64,000 bases of DNA from Chlorops oryzae (taxonomy: Eukaryota; Arthropoda; Insecta; Diptera; Chloropidae). Below the pieces are notes generated by a model. It was not told where the DNA came from. It saw only the letters and a list, made by a program, of their open reading frames with translations, and made no database searches. The translations under genes were made by a program, and so were the position numbers. Shown here one piece after another: positions 24,928 to 38,603 of the stretch. Location of the stretch: NCBI GenBank assembly GCA_020466095.1, contig CM035806.1, positions 147,213,167 through 147,277,166 of the forward strand, given 5' to 3'. Within the stretch, counting starts at the first letter, position 1; each line of letters starts with the position of its first letter.

Positions 24928-25258
24928 ATCTAGGTAAATATGCCCACAGGCCGAAATCGGAAGAGTTTCGTTTTGAAAATCAATTGGCCATTTTCCAAGT
25001 GCCTCTAGGTATGATTCTATTTTTCAATCCTCGAATCTCAATAAAACACCCAATCAGTTCGAGAGTCCTCGGATAATTTCCGAGTCCTTTCATTATTTCG
25101 GGTCGTATTCCTCTTCGATTTAATAAATTTTAAATCTTGACTGGTTAGTATGGCTACCCCAAAGGGTAACAAACTTACGCCTCACATGGGTTCGTTGTGA
25201 AAACACGGACAAAAAATTTGAAAACAAAGAAGAAGAACGGAAACATAAAATACGACAC

Positions 25259-25332
25259 AACTCAGCTGAGAGTTTAAGCCAGATCCTCTCGCTTCGTAAG
25301 TTGGATTCTCAGCCAACTGCGCCACAGAGGCC
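25259..25332 (-). other. Possible tRNA-like module
   Basis: The minus strand reads GGCCTCTGTGGCGCAGTTGG with an A box-like TGGCGCAGTTGG and a poor B box. Weak pairing. It may be a tRNA-derived SINE head or relic. Confidence 0.35.
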
Positions 25333-27781
25333 GACTAGAAAAATAGAAATCTTATTCCTTAGAATCATTTCCCCATAACTATGATCCAATCGAGAGATCA
25401 AATCTCTCCCAATCACACACTAAAAAAAATTGACCAAATAATTAAGAATCAATTGAAACCATGATGAGTCCGAACTGAATTTTCAGTAAATTTCGAAAAA
25501 CTTTGCTCTTCGCCCGTTGCCCTCTTATTAATTAATATTTTAGTGCTCGTTAGATATATTCATACAGTGTTTTGGCTTTCGAAAATCCATTGGCATGGCA
25601 AAAAGTATGAATGTGGGTAAATATTCCGTATAAAAATGAATGTTCTCGACCCACGTCGGGTAAGTTTTGAAATAAAATTTTGTTGTTTTTTTTTTTTTTT
25701 TTTGTTGTAACTTTAGATTCTGAATTGGACCGAATTGATATAGATGAACTCTGCCTGCTTCCTTGCTTGGCTGTTGGCCTTGCTTGCAATCGGATAAGAG
25801 GTAGAATCTTGTGTCCTACCGTCCGGTCAGACTGTGAATGAACATGACTTTGTTAGGAGCGTGAGCGTGTGTGTGTGAACGCTTGATTGTTACAACATTG
25901 GTAGAACACTCGGTCATCCCAAGGACTTCAATATGTCCATGAACCATGTTCGTATTGCATGTGTCACATCAATCCATGAATTCTGACTTTTAAGCTTGCA
26001 CGAACTTGACTGTCTATCAGAATATTCATATTCATGCGAGCGTAAACAGGTCCAGCCTGCCACAAAACTCAAACTCAAACTCGATCTGAGAAGCTAAATC
26101 CTTACTTTTCAATCCCTCTTGAACCATTATCCACATGGTAGGCAATTCACATACATGCACATACATGCACATACATAAATATTTCGTTCACAGTGCATAT
26201 CTCTCTCTCTCTCCCTCTCGCCGTACGTCCGCTGCCTTTCGTTATTTGTTTATAGTTTGATGTGTATACAGTTCACTTCAGTTCAGTTAAGTTTGCCGGC
26301 CGTCATACAATAAATGCTAAGGATATACCCATATAATAGATATTACATACATACATACATATGCATGTGCATGTATGTATGTGTGTGTATGCATTTTTTA
26401 TCATGGAATTTAAGCGCGGCAATAAAGCTCGCATCTGAGAAAGATGAAAAGTGGCAGCCTAAATTATTTCAAATAGTTTTGCAAAGAATTTTTGCATCTT
26501 TACGGTTATTAAATTTTCAAAATGCAAATTTTTTGTCAACCCTCTGCCCTATTTTTGCACAGTCCTGCTGATGATGCTGCTGTTGCTTCTGTTGCTTCTT
26601 TTGCTGCTGTTGCTCTAGGTGCTCTAGTTGCTCTAGTTGCTGTTGCTGTCAGTCCTAGTCCTAGTCCTAGTCCTGCATGTGCACTACAATTTCCTTAAGT
26701 GGGATAATACGTATTCTATGTATGCATGTATGTATGCGGGTGTTTGTGTGTTTGTTTATATCCTGCGTGTGCTTGTGCGTGTGTCTGCCCCGTGGAGGGA
26801 TGCCGCATTCGGTGGCTTTGCTCGTCGAGCCGGTCTCGTCGGAGAGCGAACGTATCCTGTACAGACGTGCATTTGTAATAATTTTGCTAAATTACGCATG
26901 CCGACTTTTTTTTTTTTTTTAAATTTGCATTTTTGTCTGACTATTGCCCCCTGCCTACCGATGAGAGCTTAAGACTTTTCGAGAGGCTATGAGTGTCGGG
27001 AAGCATAACATAATAACCTGACAGAAATAGAAGTAGAAAATTTTTTTGTTAAAATACAGGAAGAAGTGCAAGTGGATATATGTATGTATGTAGACGTCGG
27101 AATGGAAGTGGAACTAGAAGTGCAAGTGCAGAGTGGAAAGAGGGGAGCAGTATACCAGTAGAGCACAGTGTAGTCGAGTCGACTAGAGCAGTGAGAGTAG
27201 AATGGTGGCTTTATGTGGAGGAGCAAGAAGGGGGGGTACGAGAACAAAAGCGAGCTAAAGCTCAACTTAAATATTCTTTTGCATAATTGAATGAATTCAT
27301 AAGTACCAACGCTTTGCAATGGATTTTCACTAAAAGAGCAGTTAGAATGGCAATAGAGCAGCACGCACAAAACGTTAGAGCAGTGTAGAAATTTTGCAAA
27401 AAAGAAGAAGAAAAAAGCAAAAAAAAAAACACGAGCAATGGACTTAATTCTAGGAAACTGACAAGTAAAAGTTTTAGGCAATTTGCCACGAAAATGAAAT
27501 TTTACTATAACTGAATACAGCATGTGGGCGACGACTACACACATACATACATACATTCATGTATACAGACAATACAGACAGACAGGCCGACAGGCCGACA
27601 TACAAACGGACCTACATCCCTATACACTTTTATGGGAATTCTACAATATTTGTGGTAATAAATTCAAAAGGGTTCCATTCGTTTCGAATAATTTCCTTCC
27701 TTTTTCGAGACGCTTTCATAGTTGAAGCTATGACTGAAAACAAAGAGAATATGATATGGGACAATTCAAAAGTACCATATA

Positions 27782-28380
27782 CAGGGTGTTCCGTTTGTGA
27801 TGGTCAAACGGTCGGGTCAGAACTAACAAAAAATCGTATGGAAGGAGGGGGTCCAAAATGCACCCCTGAGGAGTTATAAGCAAAAGAAAGAAATTTTGCA
27901 GTTGTTTCAGAAAAAAAAATTGTCACGCCTCAACGTTTGTAGCCAAGATAAAAATTTTAATGCAGTTCGACAGAGATTGTCAGACCTTTCTAGGTGTATA
28001 AAAAAAGTCTTACACTTCATTGCAGCTTCAAAGGTATTTGAGCCTTCAAAGTCAAAATTTTAAAATTTTTTAAACATTTTTTGACTTTGAGAGCCATTTT
28101 GGTATGAAAAAGGTCCTATTAACATCCAAATTTTTTATTTTATTCAAAATTCTGGATCGATTTTCTTTAATTTGGTACCCCATATGTCTAATAAAAATTT
28201 TTGAAAATAAGATGAGAAAATTAAATATCTAAATGAACTTATTAGTTTTGCTGTATCAAATCTAATAAGTTCGACTTCATTGATAGCAAACGGATAGATG
28301 CCCTGCCATACGAATTTTTGTTAGTTCTGACCCCCTCTATCAGCTCCCGACCGTTTGACCATCACAAACGGAACACCCTG
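27782..28380. mobile_element. TA-flanked TIR element with CAGGGTGTTCCG ends, copy 1
   Basis: Starts CAGGGTGTTCCGTTTGTGAT and ends ATCACAAACGGAACACCCTG, flanked by TA. The inverted repeats extend about 35 bp (to the GTCGGG block). The interior has no transposase coding. The target and ends fit a Tc1/mariner-like source, but that is inference. Confidence 0.75.
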
Positions 28381-28766
28381 TATATATACATATATGTATA
28401 TATATTTATGGTATATATAGGCGTAGCCTATTTCAAAGGCACAAAGTTAATAAAATTGTTATTTTACATCGTTTTGCGTAGAGGGGAAACTCACGAGCTT
28501 CTTTCGATTCACTTCTTTTATAAAGGAAGCTTCACGCTTGCAATTGGAAATGCAACTCTGCATTTCCGTTCGCTTTTTTACTAATACAATTGCGATCAAT
28601 TGCATCTCAAATGGAAATACAACCCTGCGTTCTTCGTTGCTCTCTTTACCAAAGTTTCCCTTTATTTCGCTAGAAAAAAAATGCCCTAAAAATCGGATTC
28701 TTTTAATGCTTTTGTGAAACTTCAACTTCTGACTTAAGCCGGAGAAAATTAATTATGAGAAAATGA

Positions 28767-29343
28767 AGTAAGGGTGTTATAACATAGTCAGGCGAGCGTG
28801 ACAATAAAATACCCGACACAGATGTTAATATAATTTTTAAAACGCACTCTCAAAAACCAGGACCATTAAAAAATAATATTCTTGAGGTCCTCATATACCG
28901 ATTTTTGTTCAATTTCTTTATGAAAACTGGCCCTATGCCACGCCCACTTTTCCAATTTTTTTGAATTCTAATCGGCGGCTTTAATTTACGCTCAAATTCT
29001 AAACTTCATTCAAATATTTCGAAAAAACTCAGATTTTGGAGCAGTTTTTGGGATTTTCGTAACAGACCCTAGTACTGGAGGTACCCCAAAAAATGGTCCG
29101 ATCCGGTCCATTCTCAAACTTGTTCTTACTCATGTCCCTGTGGGCACGCATACCGAATTTCATCAAGATAGCTCAACTTCTTCGATTAGAAAACTGTATA
29201 CGGACAGAGACAAACAGACTGGTGACTGGCGGATCATGTCTATACATAAGTACATTTTGTATGGGCCTGTCTGGACTCGTTCTGGGTGCTGGACACAGCC
29301 GCACAAACGCAATATACCTTTGACACAGAGTGTGTCGGGTATT
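28767..29343 (-). mobile_element. DINE-1/Helentron-like element, copy C
   Basis: Same order as copies A and B but more diverged; the GTCY tract is reduced to a few units (ACGGACAGAGACAAACAGAC). Confidence 0.7.
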
Positions 29344-30820
29344 AAAAAAAAAATTTTATCAAAACCCTTTAGGAAATGTGAAACTTATGCAAGCTAAAGA
29401 AAGCACAATGGTGCATTGCTTCATGTAAACCAAACAGTGATGGCTGTTCGGGGAAGCACTGGACACAACAAACATTGAAGGAAAAACAACAAACCGCAAA
29501 CAAGCTCACGCTAATGGGTGCACATGGAGTTGAGCTGAGTTGAGCTGAGTGCCGTGCCGTGCCGGCCGGGCCGTCCACAGCCAGTTGGCAAAATTTCGCC
29601 TAAGCAACTTGCTCTAATCCTGAATACATAGAAACTTTATAAAGTTACCGCATGGCAAGGCAAGTTGGTGCTTTCGATTCAAAGTGCAGAGGAGGAGGGA
29701 GTCGGAGCGGGAGCGGGAGCGTCTTGTGCGGCCGACTCCTTTCGTATTTCGTATTATTCATCGCAAACATTGTGAGTGTTTGGCGACACCAGGACATTTT
29801 CTAATTTTGTGTGCATTTTGCCATCATTATGCTTCTTTGTTCGAGTTCTCAAGTTGCTTCATGTTTGCCCGACGGCTGTCTGCATGGAGCTTAATGACAC
29901 GCTTGCCTCTCCGATTCCCATTTTATGTTTACACTTCTTATACGCATAAGGCATATGACAGACAGACTCCGTTTTTGAAGCCATCGCTATGGCCGTGACT
30001 ATGGCTCTAGCTGGATATACATACATATAAATTTATCTATGTAGCTGTAGGTGGGAACTGCAGTAGCGGTCTGTCTTAATAACTGATTTTTAAGTCTCAT
30101 TCTTTTATGGAAATACTCAAGCGATGCGTCGAAGCGACTTCCGTTTTCTTTTATTTTTTTTTATATTTTTTTATTTTTATTTTTACTATTTTTTTTTATT
30201 TATCGTAAGCCGCAAAAAGACTCCTCACTTGATGGAAACTTCCAATGGAAGGCGTGTATTCAAGTTTGACGCAAGTGTCGTTAATTTTGAAATAACAATT
30301 CAGCTTCTTTCGGAGGAAAAAAGTTTCGGCCTTTTTTTAAATTAAGTTTAAAAACGTTTTTAAATAGAAAAAGAAGTATTCGCTTCCCGTAGATCAGTGG
30401 TGTCGATCCTATGTGTCACTAAAATAGGTATTCCAGTTGAAATCGGTATTTCAAAGATCTCATAGATCACATAAATAGAATATTTCAGGAATCGATTTAA
30501 AACTGCTTCGTGCTTAAATGAGCTTGAAAGGACTTGTTTTGATCCTTAATTCAGTATTGAAGAGGATGGAATGTTTTAACTGCCTTGGGGCTTTAGAAGT
30601 TTTTGAAATCACCGATTCAATTATCCGGGCACCCTCCGCCCGCAAGAAAAGATTCCTTCATTCTCTCAGGCAATACTGACTGCTCTTGCAAAGTGAAATA
30701 TACCAGCACACAGGGTTGCTTGTGTCAATTCTTCTGAGTTCGAAAACAATCATAGAAATGCTTCTTTTTCTTTTAAATTAAAAAAAAAAAAAATCTCTTT
30801 GTGTTCACATTCTTCGGGCT

Positions 30821-31347
30821 TAAGCCCAAAATCCAATATTGCGAGAGCCCGATGCGAGAGTGCGCGACGTCACGAAAATGTTTTGCGTGACGCATTTCAA
30901 TCTCCAATGAGAGTTTTGCGTCACGCAGATCATAGCATAATTTCGCTTCTAGTAATGCAATATTTGAACCGAGTACCAATCTAATGAGTACCGAGTACTC
31001 ATAAAAATTATACGTTATCACTTGAATTTAAATTTTAATTCAAAATTTTAAAAAAATTTTAAAAATGAACCGAAGCTCGCGAAATATTCTAAAAGCTCTT
31101 TTTCACGGAACAGTGAACAGTTTTTGTTTTATTAGTTTAAACGAGTACCCAATAGCGAGTACTCAAAAACTAGCTACATCATTAACCTGTCAAATTGCCT
31201 CGCAACAAGAAATATTCAATTTTTCAAAATTTTCTCGCTACGATGTCTCGCAGTGCGATACATTGGAGCTTAAACCATATGATTGAATGTATTGAAATTT
31301 GTGTGCGTCTTGTCTCGCACTCTCGCAATATTGGATTTCGGGCTTTA
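30821..31347. mobile_element. Foldback element with TAAAGCCC ends
   Basis: Left end TAAGCCCAAAATCCAATATT, right end AATATTGGATTTCGGGCTTTA, followed inward by GCGAGAG/CTCTCGC and TTGCGTSACGC-type blocks. No coding. Confidence 0.6.
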
Positions 31348-31439
31348 GGGTCCGAACATTTCAGTTATGAAAAGATAATTTTTTGGCAGTCGAATAAAAT
31401 CGTTTTTTAATTTCCCAAAGTGCAAAGCTGATGCGATCG

Positions 31440-31680
31440 ATACTGTAAGCGAACTACCTATTTTAATAGCTTACAAAGTATACGAGACTGTAAGTGACCT
31501 GCCTACTAGTTAGCTTACTTTATGTGGTGCTAGTAAGCGTTCACTCTTAAAAAGAGTCGGCCACGCTCGAACAAAAGTATACTATGATGGTATATGAGGT
31601 CGTATGCATTACCACCTACGGCCTACGAAATGTGTTCCGGTTCATTGCTTCTGTAGGCACCATTTTGGCCGCTGGGAAGC
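31440..31680 (+). repeat. Short-array relative of the 33-kb minisatellite element
   Basis: Matches 33440-33695 in order (AATAGCTTACAAAGTATAC, then GCTTACTTTATGTGGTGCTA, then GGTCGTATGCATTACC, then TTTTGGCCGCTGGG). It has only about one and a half 43-bp units, against seven there. Confidence 0.75.
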
Positions 31681-33124
31681 AACTCAAAAGAAAAATTTAG
31701 AAAAATTTTACTGCAAAACGGTAGGTATACATCATAATGATCGTTGAACGTTCCGTAATATATTTGGATTCCTTTTCAACATGGAAGCTTTTACGTATTA
31801 AAACGTCCATCTCGATATCCAATCTTATCGGCAGTCAGCTTTGAACTTCAATGGCCGCTACAGAATTCCATCGGGCTTAGCATTAAAATTAAAATTAATT
31901 AATAGATTTAGATTTTGCCATCGACGCACACACATCATGCATTGATTGAGCCAAAATCAGAAGCAAACGATAGGAGCGCATGCATCGAAAATATGTATGT
32001 ACGTAGATATTCATGCTATAAATTCATTGCAATAAAATTTGCTTCCACTGGTGCACGATGCGAGTGGGTCGAGTCGAGTCGGGTAGGGTCGAGTAGGGTC
32101 GTGTGCACAGGCTAGCCTGAGCAATTAAAAATTCAAGTCATACATGGAATAGTTTAGCACGCAACGTGAGGGCGGTAAAGTGAAGCCCCCATCCTTACCA
32201 CGAAGGCCGATACTGAAGTTGAAGCTGACGCTGAAGCTGCCAGGGTTCGGAAGCGTTCGAGTAATTAATTCAAATTCAAATGCGACTCCGGGCAAAAAGG
32301 TCGAAACATGTACTTAATTTTCTGAAACATTAAGCTCCGGCCTTTCGAAAATAAATGCTTAGTGCTTTCTAATTTCCGAAACACTCTGCAGATCTGTATT
32401 TGATTGTATTTTCATGACTATTCTTGGTGTTTTCTTTTTCCTGTTTTTTTTTTCTCTTTTGCTGGTTTTTTTTCTCTTTTGCTTTTTTGTTTTTAGAGCG
32501 AATGGCTTGATAATCGAGTGTGGTAGTCTTGTAATCACATCATTATGTCAATGTCAAGTGTGTGTGTTCAACTTATCGACTTTAGTGTTGTGGACAACCG
32601 AAATGTCAGCGTCAACCAATCGAAGACAGTAAAATAATTAAAAATAAATAATTGTGAAAAAGCATAGGGGCGCCCGCATGAATCTCGAAAGATTAGAAAT
32701 TGGTTAAGCATGCCATTTGTTGTTGTATTGTTTTTTTTTTTTTTTTGTTGCGTTTGCTTTTCAATTGTGCATTGACATAGAAATTGTTTTTGTTCCGAAT
32801 AATTTTCTGACATCGATTGTGAATGTTCCGAATGTGTTTGGTTTTATCAATAGACGCAATTTCCTTTTGACATGTATGAGAAACGATTACAGTTTGCTGG
32901 TGATGGTGGTTGGAGTTTTAAGGGATTTTCCCTCTTCTGGAGGATTTCTTTTTTTTTAATCCTTTTCTTAAACAAGAATATTTCGCTGGCTATTTCCTAT
33001 TGAAAACAGAGAAAATTTGCTTCAAAAATGCCACTGCTTTGTTTCGCAACAATAGGTCAAGTCGAGATGAATTACGAGATAATTTATAAAAGAATGAAAT
33101 GTTATCGATTTAAATATAAATTAA

Positions 33125-33750
33125 CCCTCTAATTCCTGGATCCATCTCTAGACGGACGTTTTTCCAACAAATTATCAAAAAACAAAAAAATAATCCCTAA
33201 TAATAATTTCAGATTTGTGTTTTTGTACCAATAGCTTACAAAGTATACTAGATTGTAAGCGACCTATCTATTAATAGCTACAAAGTATACGAGGCTGTAA
33301 GCGACCTGCCTACCAATAACTTACAAAGTATACAAGGTTGTAGGCGAACTGCCTACCAATAGCTTACAAAGTATACTAGATTGTAGGCGAACTGCCTACC
33401 AATAGCTTACAAAGTATACTAGATTGTAAGCGACCTGCCTACCAATAGCTTACAAAGTATACAAGATTGTAAGCGACCTGCCTACCAATAGCTTACAAAG
33501 TATACAAGTTTGTAAGCGACCTGCCTACCAATAGCTTACTTTATGTGGTGCTAGTAGGCGTTCACTCTTAAAAATCGGCCACGCACGAACAAAAGTATAC
33601 TAGGATGGTATATGGGGTCGTATGCATTACCGCCTACGGCCTATGAAATGTGTAACGGTTCATTGCTTGTGTAGGCACAATTTTGGCCGCTGGGTATCTG
33701 AACTTTTCATTGAAAAAAAAAATATATATATAAAATGTGGCACTAGAGGG
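33125..33750. mobile_element. piggyBac-like non-autonomous element with internal minisatellite
   Basis: TTAA at 33121-33124 and 33751-33754 flank a 626-bp element starting CCCTCTAATTCC and ending GGCACTAGAGGG. The TTAA target and CCCTCT/CCCTTT-type end fit piggyBac. The interior is mostly the 43-bp tandem array. Confidence 0.7.
33228..33560. repeat. 43-bp minisatellite, seven units
   Basis: Units begin AATAGCTTACAAAGTATAC near 33229, 33273, 33315, 33358, 33401, 33444 and 33487, with a partial eighth at 33530. They vary at GTAAGCGACC/GTAGGCGAAC. Confidence 0.9.
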
Positions 33751-34151
33751 TTAAATTGTAGTTCTGATAGTATTGTAAATGATCTTGTCAGTGCTGGAGC
33801 CAATGTGCCTTGTCTTATTTAACAGTAAATTTAAAAAAAAAAAAAATTTTTTTTAAGTCCCATTAGCAAATTTTGAGTCCAAAAAAAATTAAAATGGGGA
33901 AATTCTTTTAAAGCATAACTTCACCAAGTTTCTTTTATCCCTGACATAGACCGTAAGAAGTCACTTTAGTCTTGTTACTTCACACCAAAAACGTCCCATT
34001 GAGTGCCCAGGGTCAGGGTTACCAAACGGGTAGATATTTTTTTGACCTTAAAAGAGAAATTATTCCTAAAAGAAAATGTCAAACGTCAGATTGCACCTGG
34101 CAACACTTAGTGTTGCCTAGGCCAGAAATTTAAATAGCAACCTACGTACAA

Positions 34152-34523
34152 CCCAGCAAACTTTTTCGGAGTGCTCAGTAATATGAGTCTGAAATGACTC
34201 TGAAATATAGTGGAAATAAGAAAAATGAACGAAAACAAATTGGACTTTTAACCGGAAAAAAATTGAACCATTTCGATGTGGCAAAAACGTTGCCGATGGG
34301 TGAGGACATGACTAGAAAACGAGAGTTCCGTGGTTCGAATCCCACAACAGGGGAATCCAAAAGCGAGAAATAAACACTTACCTAGAAAATATTTGAAATT
34401 ATAAATTATTTTTAACATATTTCTGACTCATTTCGGGCTCATAAATGTGAGCCTCTCATTTTCAACATATTTCAGACTCATTTCGGAGTGATATTTCTGA
34501 GCACACCGAAAATGATTGCTGGG
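34152..34523. mobile_element. TIR element with CCCAGCAAAC ends and internal tRNA-like module
   Basis: Left end CCCAGCAAACTTTTTCGGAG, right end ACACCGAAAATGATTGCTGGG. Next inward, GTGCTCAG/CTGAGCAC and ATGAGTCTGAAATGA-type motifs are mirrored. The centre has a tRNA-like segment at about 34283-34355 with B box GGTTCGAATCC. Confidence 0.7.
34283..34355 (+). other. tRNA-like module
   Basis: A box-like TTGCCGATGGG and a perfect B box GGTTCGAATCC followed by CACAACAGGGG. It lies in the centre of the CCCAGC-ended element, as in the copies at 6638 and 45363. Confidence 0.5.
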
Positions 34524-34647
34524 TACGTAAAAACCGAGAATTTAGTATGTATCTATCAACAAACTCATACATATGAGTGCGGAAGAAGACATACATAATA
34601 TATCACTCTAATATGAGCTCTTTCGGTGTATGATTTCGGACTCATAT

Positions 34648-35540
34648 CCCAGCAAACCATTGGAGTCCGCACGGTGCACCTTTAGGACTCCCAATGCGGT
34701 GCGTTTACACTCCTAAGGAGCCTCCTAAAAAGGATCCTAAATGGACGTGTTTGCGGGAGAAAAGGGCCTTTTCAAAACATATGAAAAAAGTGTGCCCTGC
34801 GGACTCCTAAAATGAGCGTTTTCGGCGTCCTAAAATGCTCCCTCAGATAAACGCAAGGATTCCGAGCGGACTCTCTATTAGCCTACAATTTTTAAAAAAA
34901 GGACTCCTAAAATAATCCAAAGATAACCCAGGAGGAGTGTTTAAGGATTTCTTGATTTCCTGTACATTGAGAAATAATAAAAAAAAAACAACCATTTTCC
35001 TTTTTAAAAATTTCTAAGGCATTCCAAAAAAAATAATTCCTATTATTTTTATCAACTACTTTTTCTTAGGACATTGTAAAATGTTAGTTTCTAAAAGTTA
35101 CCCAAAAAGGTTTTCTCCCTAAATCTCTATTCCATTTAATTAAGGGAAATTCCCGTAAAGTTACATCACCATAAGTTGCATAAAGTTGCAAACCATAAAG
35201 AATGAAAAAAAACCATGCCAACTAGATAATGCAATTTTAAAGCATGACTCTCTGAAACGCTCCTTGACGGTGCTCTTGAGACCCATTGCCGGAGCACTCC
35301 GAAAAACTCTCAAGAGTTCAATTGAGTCCTTTGCACTCCATTCGACGCTCCGAAAACGATCTTAAGGTGTCTAGGTGGGAGTCCTTTAAAACTCCTGTTT
35401 CGGAGCGCTCCGATATGGTTGGCTGGGATAGGACGACATTCGCACGCTCTTTACGACTCTACAATGAGCTCATTATGAGCGCTCACCCTCCAAATAAGAA
35501 TTCATAATTGATTCATTTAGGACTCTAAATGTTTGCTGGG
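34648..35540. mobile_element. TIR element with CCCAGCAAAC ends, about 0.9 kb
   Basis: Left end CCCAGCAAACCATT, right end AATGTTTGCTGGG. Repeated GGACTCCTAAA and GCACTCC/GGAGCGCTCC motifs fill the arms. No tRNA-like module was seen in this one. Confidence 0.6.
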
Positions 35541-36159
35541 AAATCTCCGAATTCGATTAATAAAGCCTTAAGAAGAAAAAGTTGTCATCATTCAGTATTT
35601 TGTTGCTCACAAAAATGTACCTATAAACATTTTTTAGGAATAGTTTGAAAAAATTCCGCTTTGAGAGAAAAGTCATCTGGCAACGCTATTGATACCTAAC
35701 ATAACTAAATTATTTCCGCATAAATTTTTTCGACAAAAAAAAAAACTCTTACCATCTTTAATTATCCTGACAGAAACTAAAAAAAAAAAAACAGGAACAA
35801 AAAACACCCAAAAATAATGCTTCCAATAGCTGGAGCAAACAATGACTTTGAGTGCTTACCAATCAATCGATTGCAACAAAAGGAACAAAAGGAATTTATG
35901 TACGAGACCGCAGCATCGAATGTGCAACACACGAAAGCAACTTCGACACGGTTTATGATACTCCTTTCGGGCGGAACACAAAAGGATTTTTTTTTGCCCT
36001 TTGTCCGCCACCCCACTATTTCTCCTTAAGTCGCACAGTGAATATTCAGCGGCAAAAATTCCATTTTTCGACCATATGATTTCGAAAAAGTAATGATGCA
36101 GTTTTGTAGAGAATTGTCTAAATAAGAGAAATCCGAAAGCTTTTGTTTCAAAAGGTAAT

Positions 36160-36620
36160 ATTAATACTTGGTATACCCTGGTTGGAGGTCACATAAACAT
36201 GCAAGGGTAATAATTGACTAAGATTTTCATTAAATTGAGTACGATATTAATGTAAAATCAAATCGCTTCTGTACAAAAAATTCTTTAGTTCTTTAGTAAA
36301 ATATAACATTTACTCATGAAACCAAAGGAATTACATTCGAATATGTAGTTTAAAAGTTATGATGCGTTTGAAATGAAGAATGTACTCCAAAAACGTACAG
36401 GATTTGAATTTTTTGTTGGAATAGTAACTATGTGAGTATACCAGCAGTTATTTTCAAACATGAAGGGTAAAAATATGAAAGATTTTACATTAGTATCTAG
36501 TACGATATTAATGTAAAATCAAAATCGGCTTCTGTAGCATAAAATGCCTTTAGTCTTTAGTAAGATATCATACAATTATTGAAGAAAATATAGTCATGAC
36601 AAATTGCAAATAAAAATCTT
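36160..36620. repeat. Two diverged direct repeats of about 260 bp
   Basis: GTACGATATTAATGTAAAAT occurs at about 36240 and 36500. Each is preceded by a CATG-x-AAGGGTAA block and followed by CTTTAGT-containing sequence. Confidence 0.6.
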
Positions 36621-37049
36621 TTCAAAAAACATGTATAGTTATATCTTTTAAGGACATATACCTAATTCGATTACGAGCCGATATTTTCAATAGAACAATT
36701 GAACTTTTAATCAGAAGATAGCTGAGGAAGAAGAAGTAAGAATTTAGTGAAGATACATTGATGTTTGTCCAGAAAATTCAGCAAACGGCCATCAAATTCT
36801 GATGTTTTTAACCGTCTCACTTGTGTCATCTGACCCATTATTAGCAATATAATACGTCAACCAATATAACACATTTCGAAGCTGAGGATGACATTGTTAA
36901 GAGACATGTTATCTAATCGAATGAAATATTCCGTTCAGCTCTGAATTTACTCGAATCCAGTTCTATCTTATTTTCTAAAAGTAAAATAGTAACATTTTGC
37001 GCAATTAGTTAAAACATTTATCAATGAAAAATATGGTCCGTGTGAGCGT

Positions 37050-37760
37050 CTGATTTAGATGAATTTTGCAGATTCTATTTTTTTATAAAAACCAACATGA
37101 AAATTTGGCAATTTTATTAAAGGAACACTCTTTATATAAAAATAAGAATTTGGTTGTATGGGAGTGGGTGGGCGTGGCCGATTTAGATGAATTTTGCAGG
37201 ATGTCTTTCTTTTATCAAATATTACCAACATGGAAAATTTCGTGTAATTTTGACTAAAGGAACACGTTTTATATGAAAAATAATATGTGGGTTGTATGGC
37301 AGGTGGGCGGTGGGCGTGGCCGATTTAAATGAATTTTGCAGGATGTCTTTCTTTTATCAAATATTACCAAAATGGAAAATTTCGTCTAATTTTGACTAAA
37401 GGAACACGTTTTATATGAAAAATAATATGTGAGTTGTATGGCAGGTGGGCGGTGGGCGTGGCCGATTTAGATGAATTTTGTAGGACGTCTTTCTTTTATC
37501 AAATATTACCAACATGGAAAATTTCGTCTAATTTTGACTAAAGGAACACGTTTTATATGAAAAAAAAAATTTGGGTTGTATGGGAGGTGGGCGGTGGGCG
37601 TGGCCGATTTAAATGAATTTTGCAGGATGTCTTTCTTTTATCAAATATTACCAACATGGAAAATTTCGTCTAATTTTGACTAAAGGAACACGTTTTATAT
37701 GAAAAATAATATGTGAGTTGTATTACAGGTGGGCGGTGGGCGTGGCCGATTTTGATGAAT
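37050..37760. repeat. 142-bp tandem repeat, about five units
   Basis: GGGCGTGGCCGATTTAGATG-type starts place the CGATTT at 37179, 37321, 37463, 37605 and 37747, an exact 142-bp step. A degenerate unit precedes at about 37050. Each contains TTTTGACTAAAGGAACACG. It looks like expansion of part of a dispersed repeat. Confidence 0.9.
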
Positions 37761-38603
37761 CTTCATATTTTTCTTAAATATGTCAAATAAAGACTTGGGT
37801 GCCACGTTTCATTGCTCTACGGCATCTCCTTATATTTTTTGCCGCGATATGTATGAAGCCTGACCACTGTGCGTCGTTTGAAACAAGCTCGAACATATCG
37901 CAGTGAAAAATTGAGAAGCAAAAAGCATTGAGACAATGTCCAGCAAGGAAAAAAACAAAAAGTGAAATTTCCATTTGTCAAAACTGAAACTGTAAAACTA
38001 GAACGGCAACTCAAACTTCAACGCAGCGCTATACCGCAACGCTGAAATCCTCTTGAGGGCATTTTAGAATATCCAGCATAAATCACAAAAACTGCGCCTC
38101 ATTCGCATTTCCGTTCGGCAACTTGTTTTTTTTTTAATTTTTTTTTTTCATTTTTTTTTTAGCAAATGCAATGATGATTCATTCAATGTCTAGTTTGCTT
38201 TGAGGCAGCTTGGGCGATTTGCTTGATTGGCGGTCACTACAGTTGGAAACGATAGTGTTCTATGCGTTTTTCACTGCGGAGCATGATCTCTTAATAGGCG
38301 TAGGTACTTAAAGGGTCAATGTTTCATATAAAGAAGAAGATGAAAATGGCCCAGTAAAAAAAATCTATTTTTACAGCCGATTAAATTCAATTGTGAGACG
38401 TGCTGCCATTGTGGCATTTCTCCCTTCGGAGACATTTGATCTTCTTCTCCTCGTTTGCCCTCCATTAAAGAATGCTTGAGATTAATGAGAAAAATGAATT
38501 TTCGACATTTAAAGTGATATTATCTTAAGAGAGAGTCGCCGAAATCGAAAAGATTCGTGTGAATATTTGAATCCCCGTAGATAGAGACAAATATATTCTT
38601 ATA

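Noticed and set aside
33228..33560. CRISPR-like array of regular repeats
   Set aside because: Units are 43 bp head-to-tail with no unique spacers, in a eukaryotic intron; it is a minisatellite.
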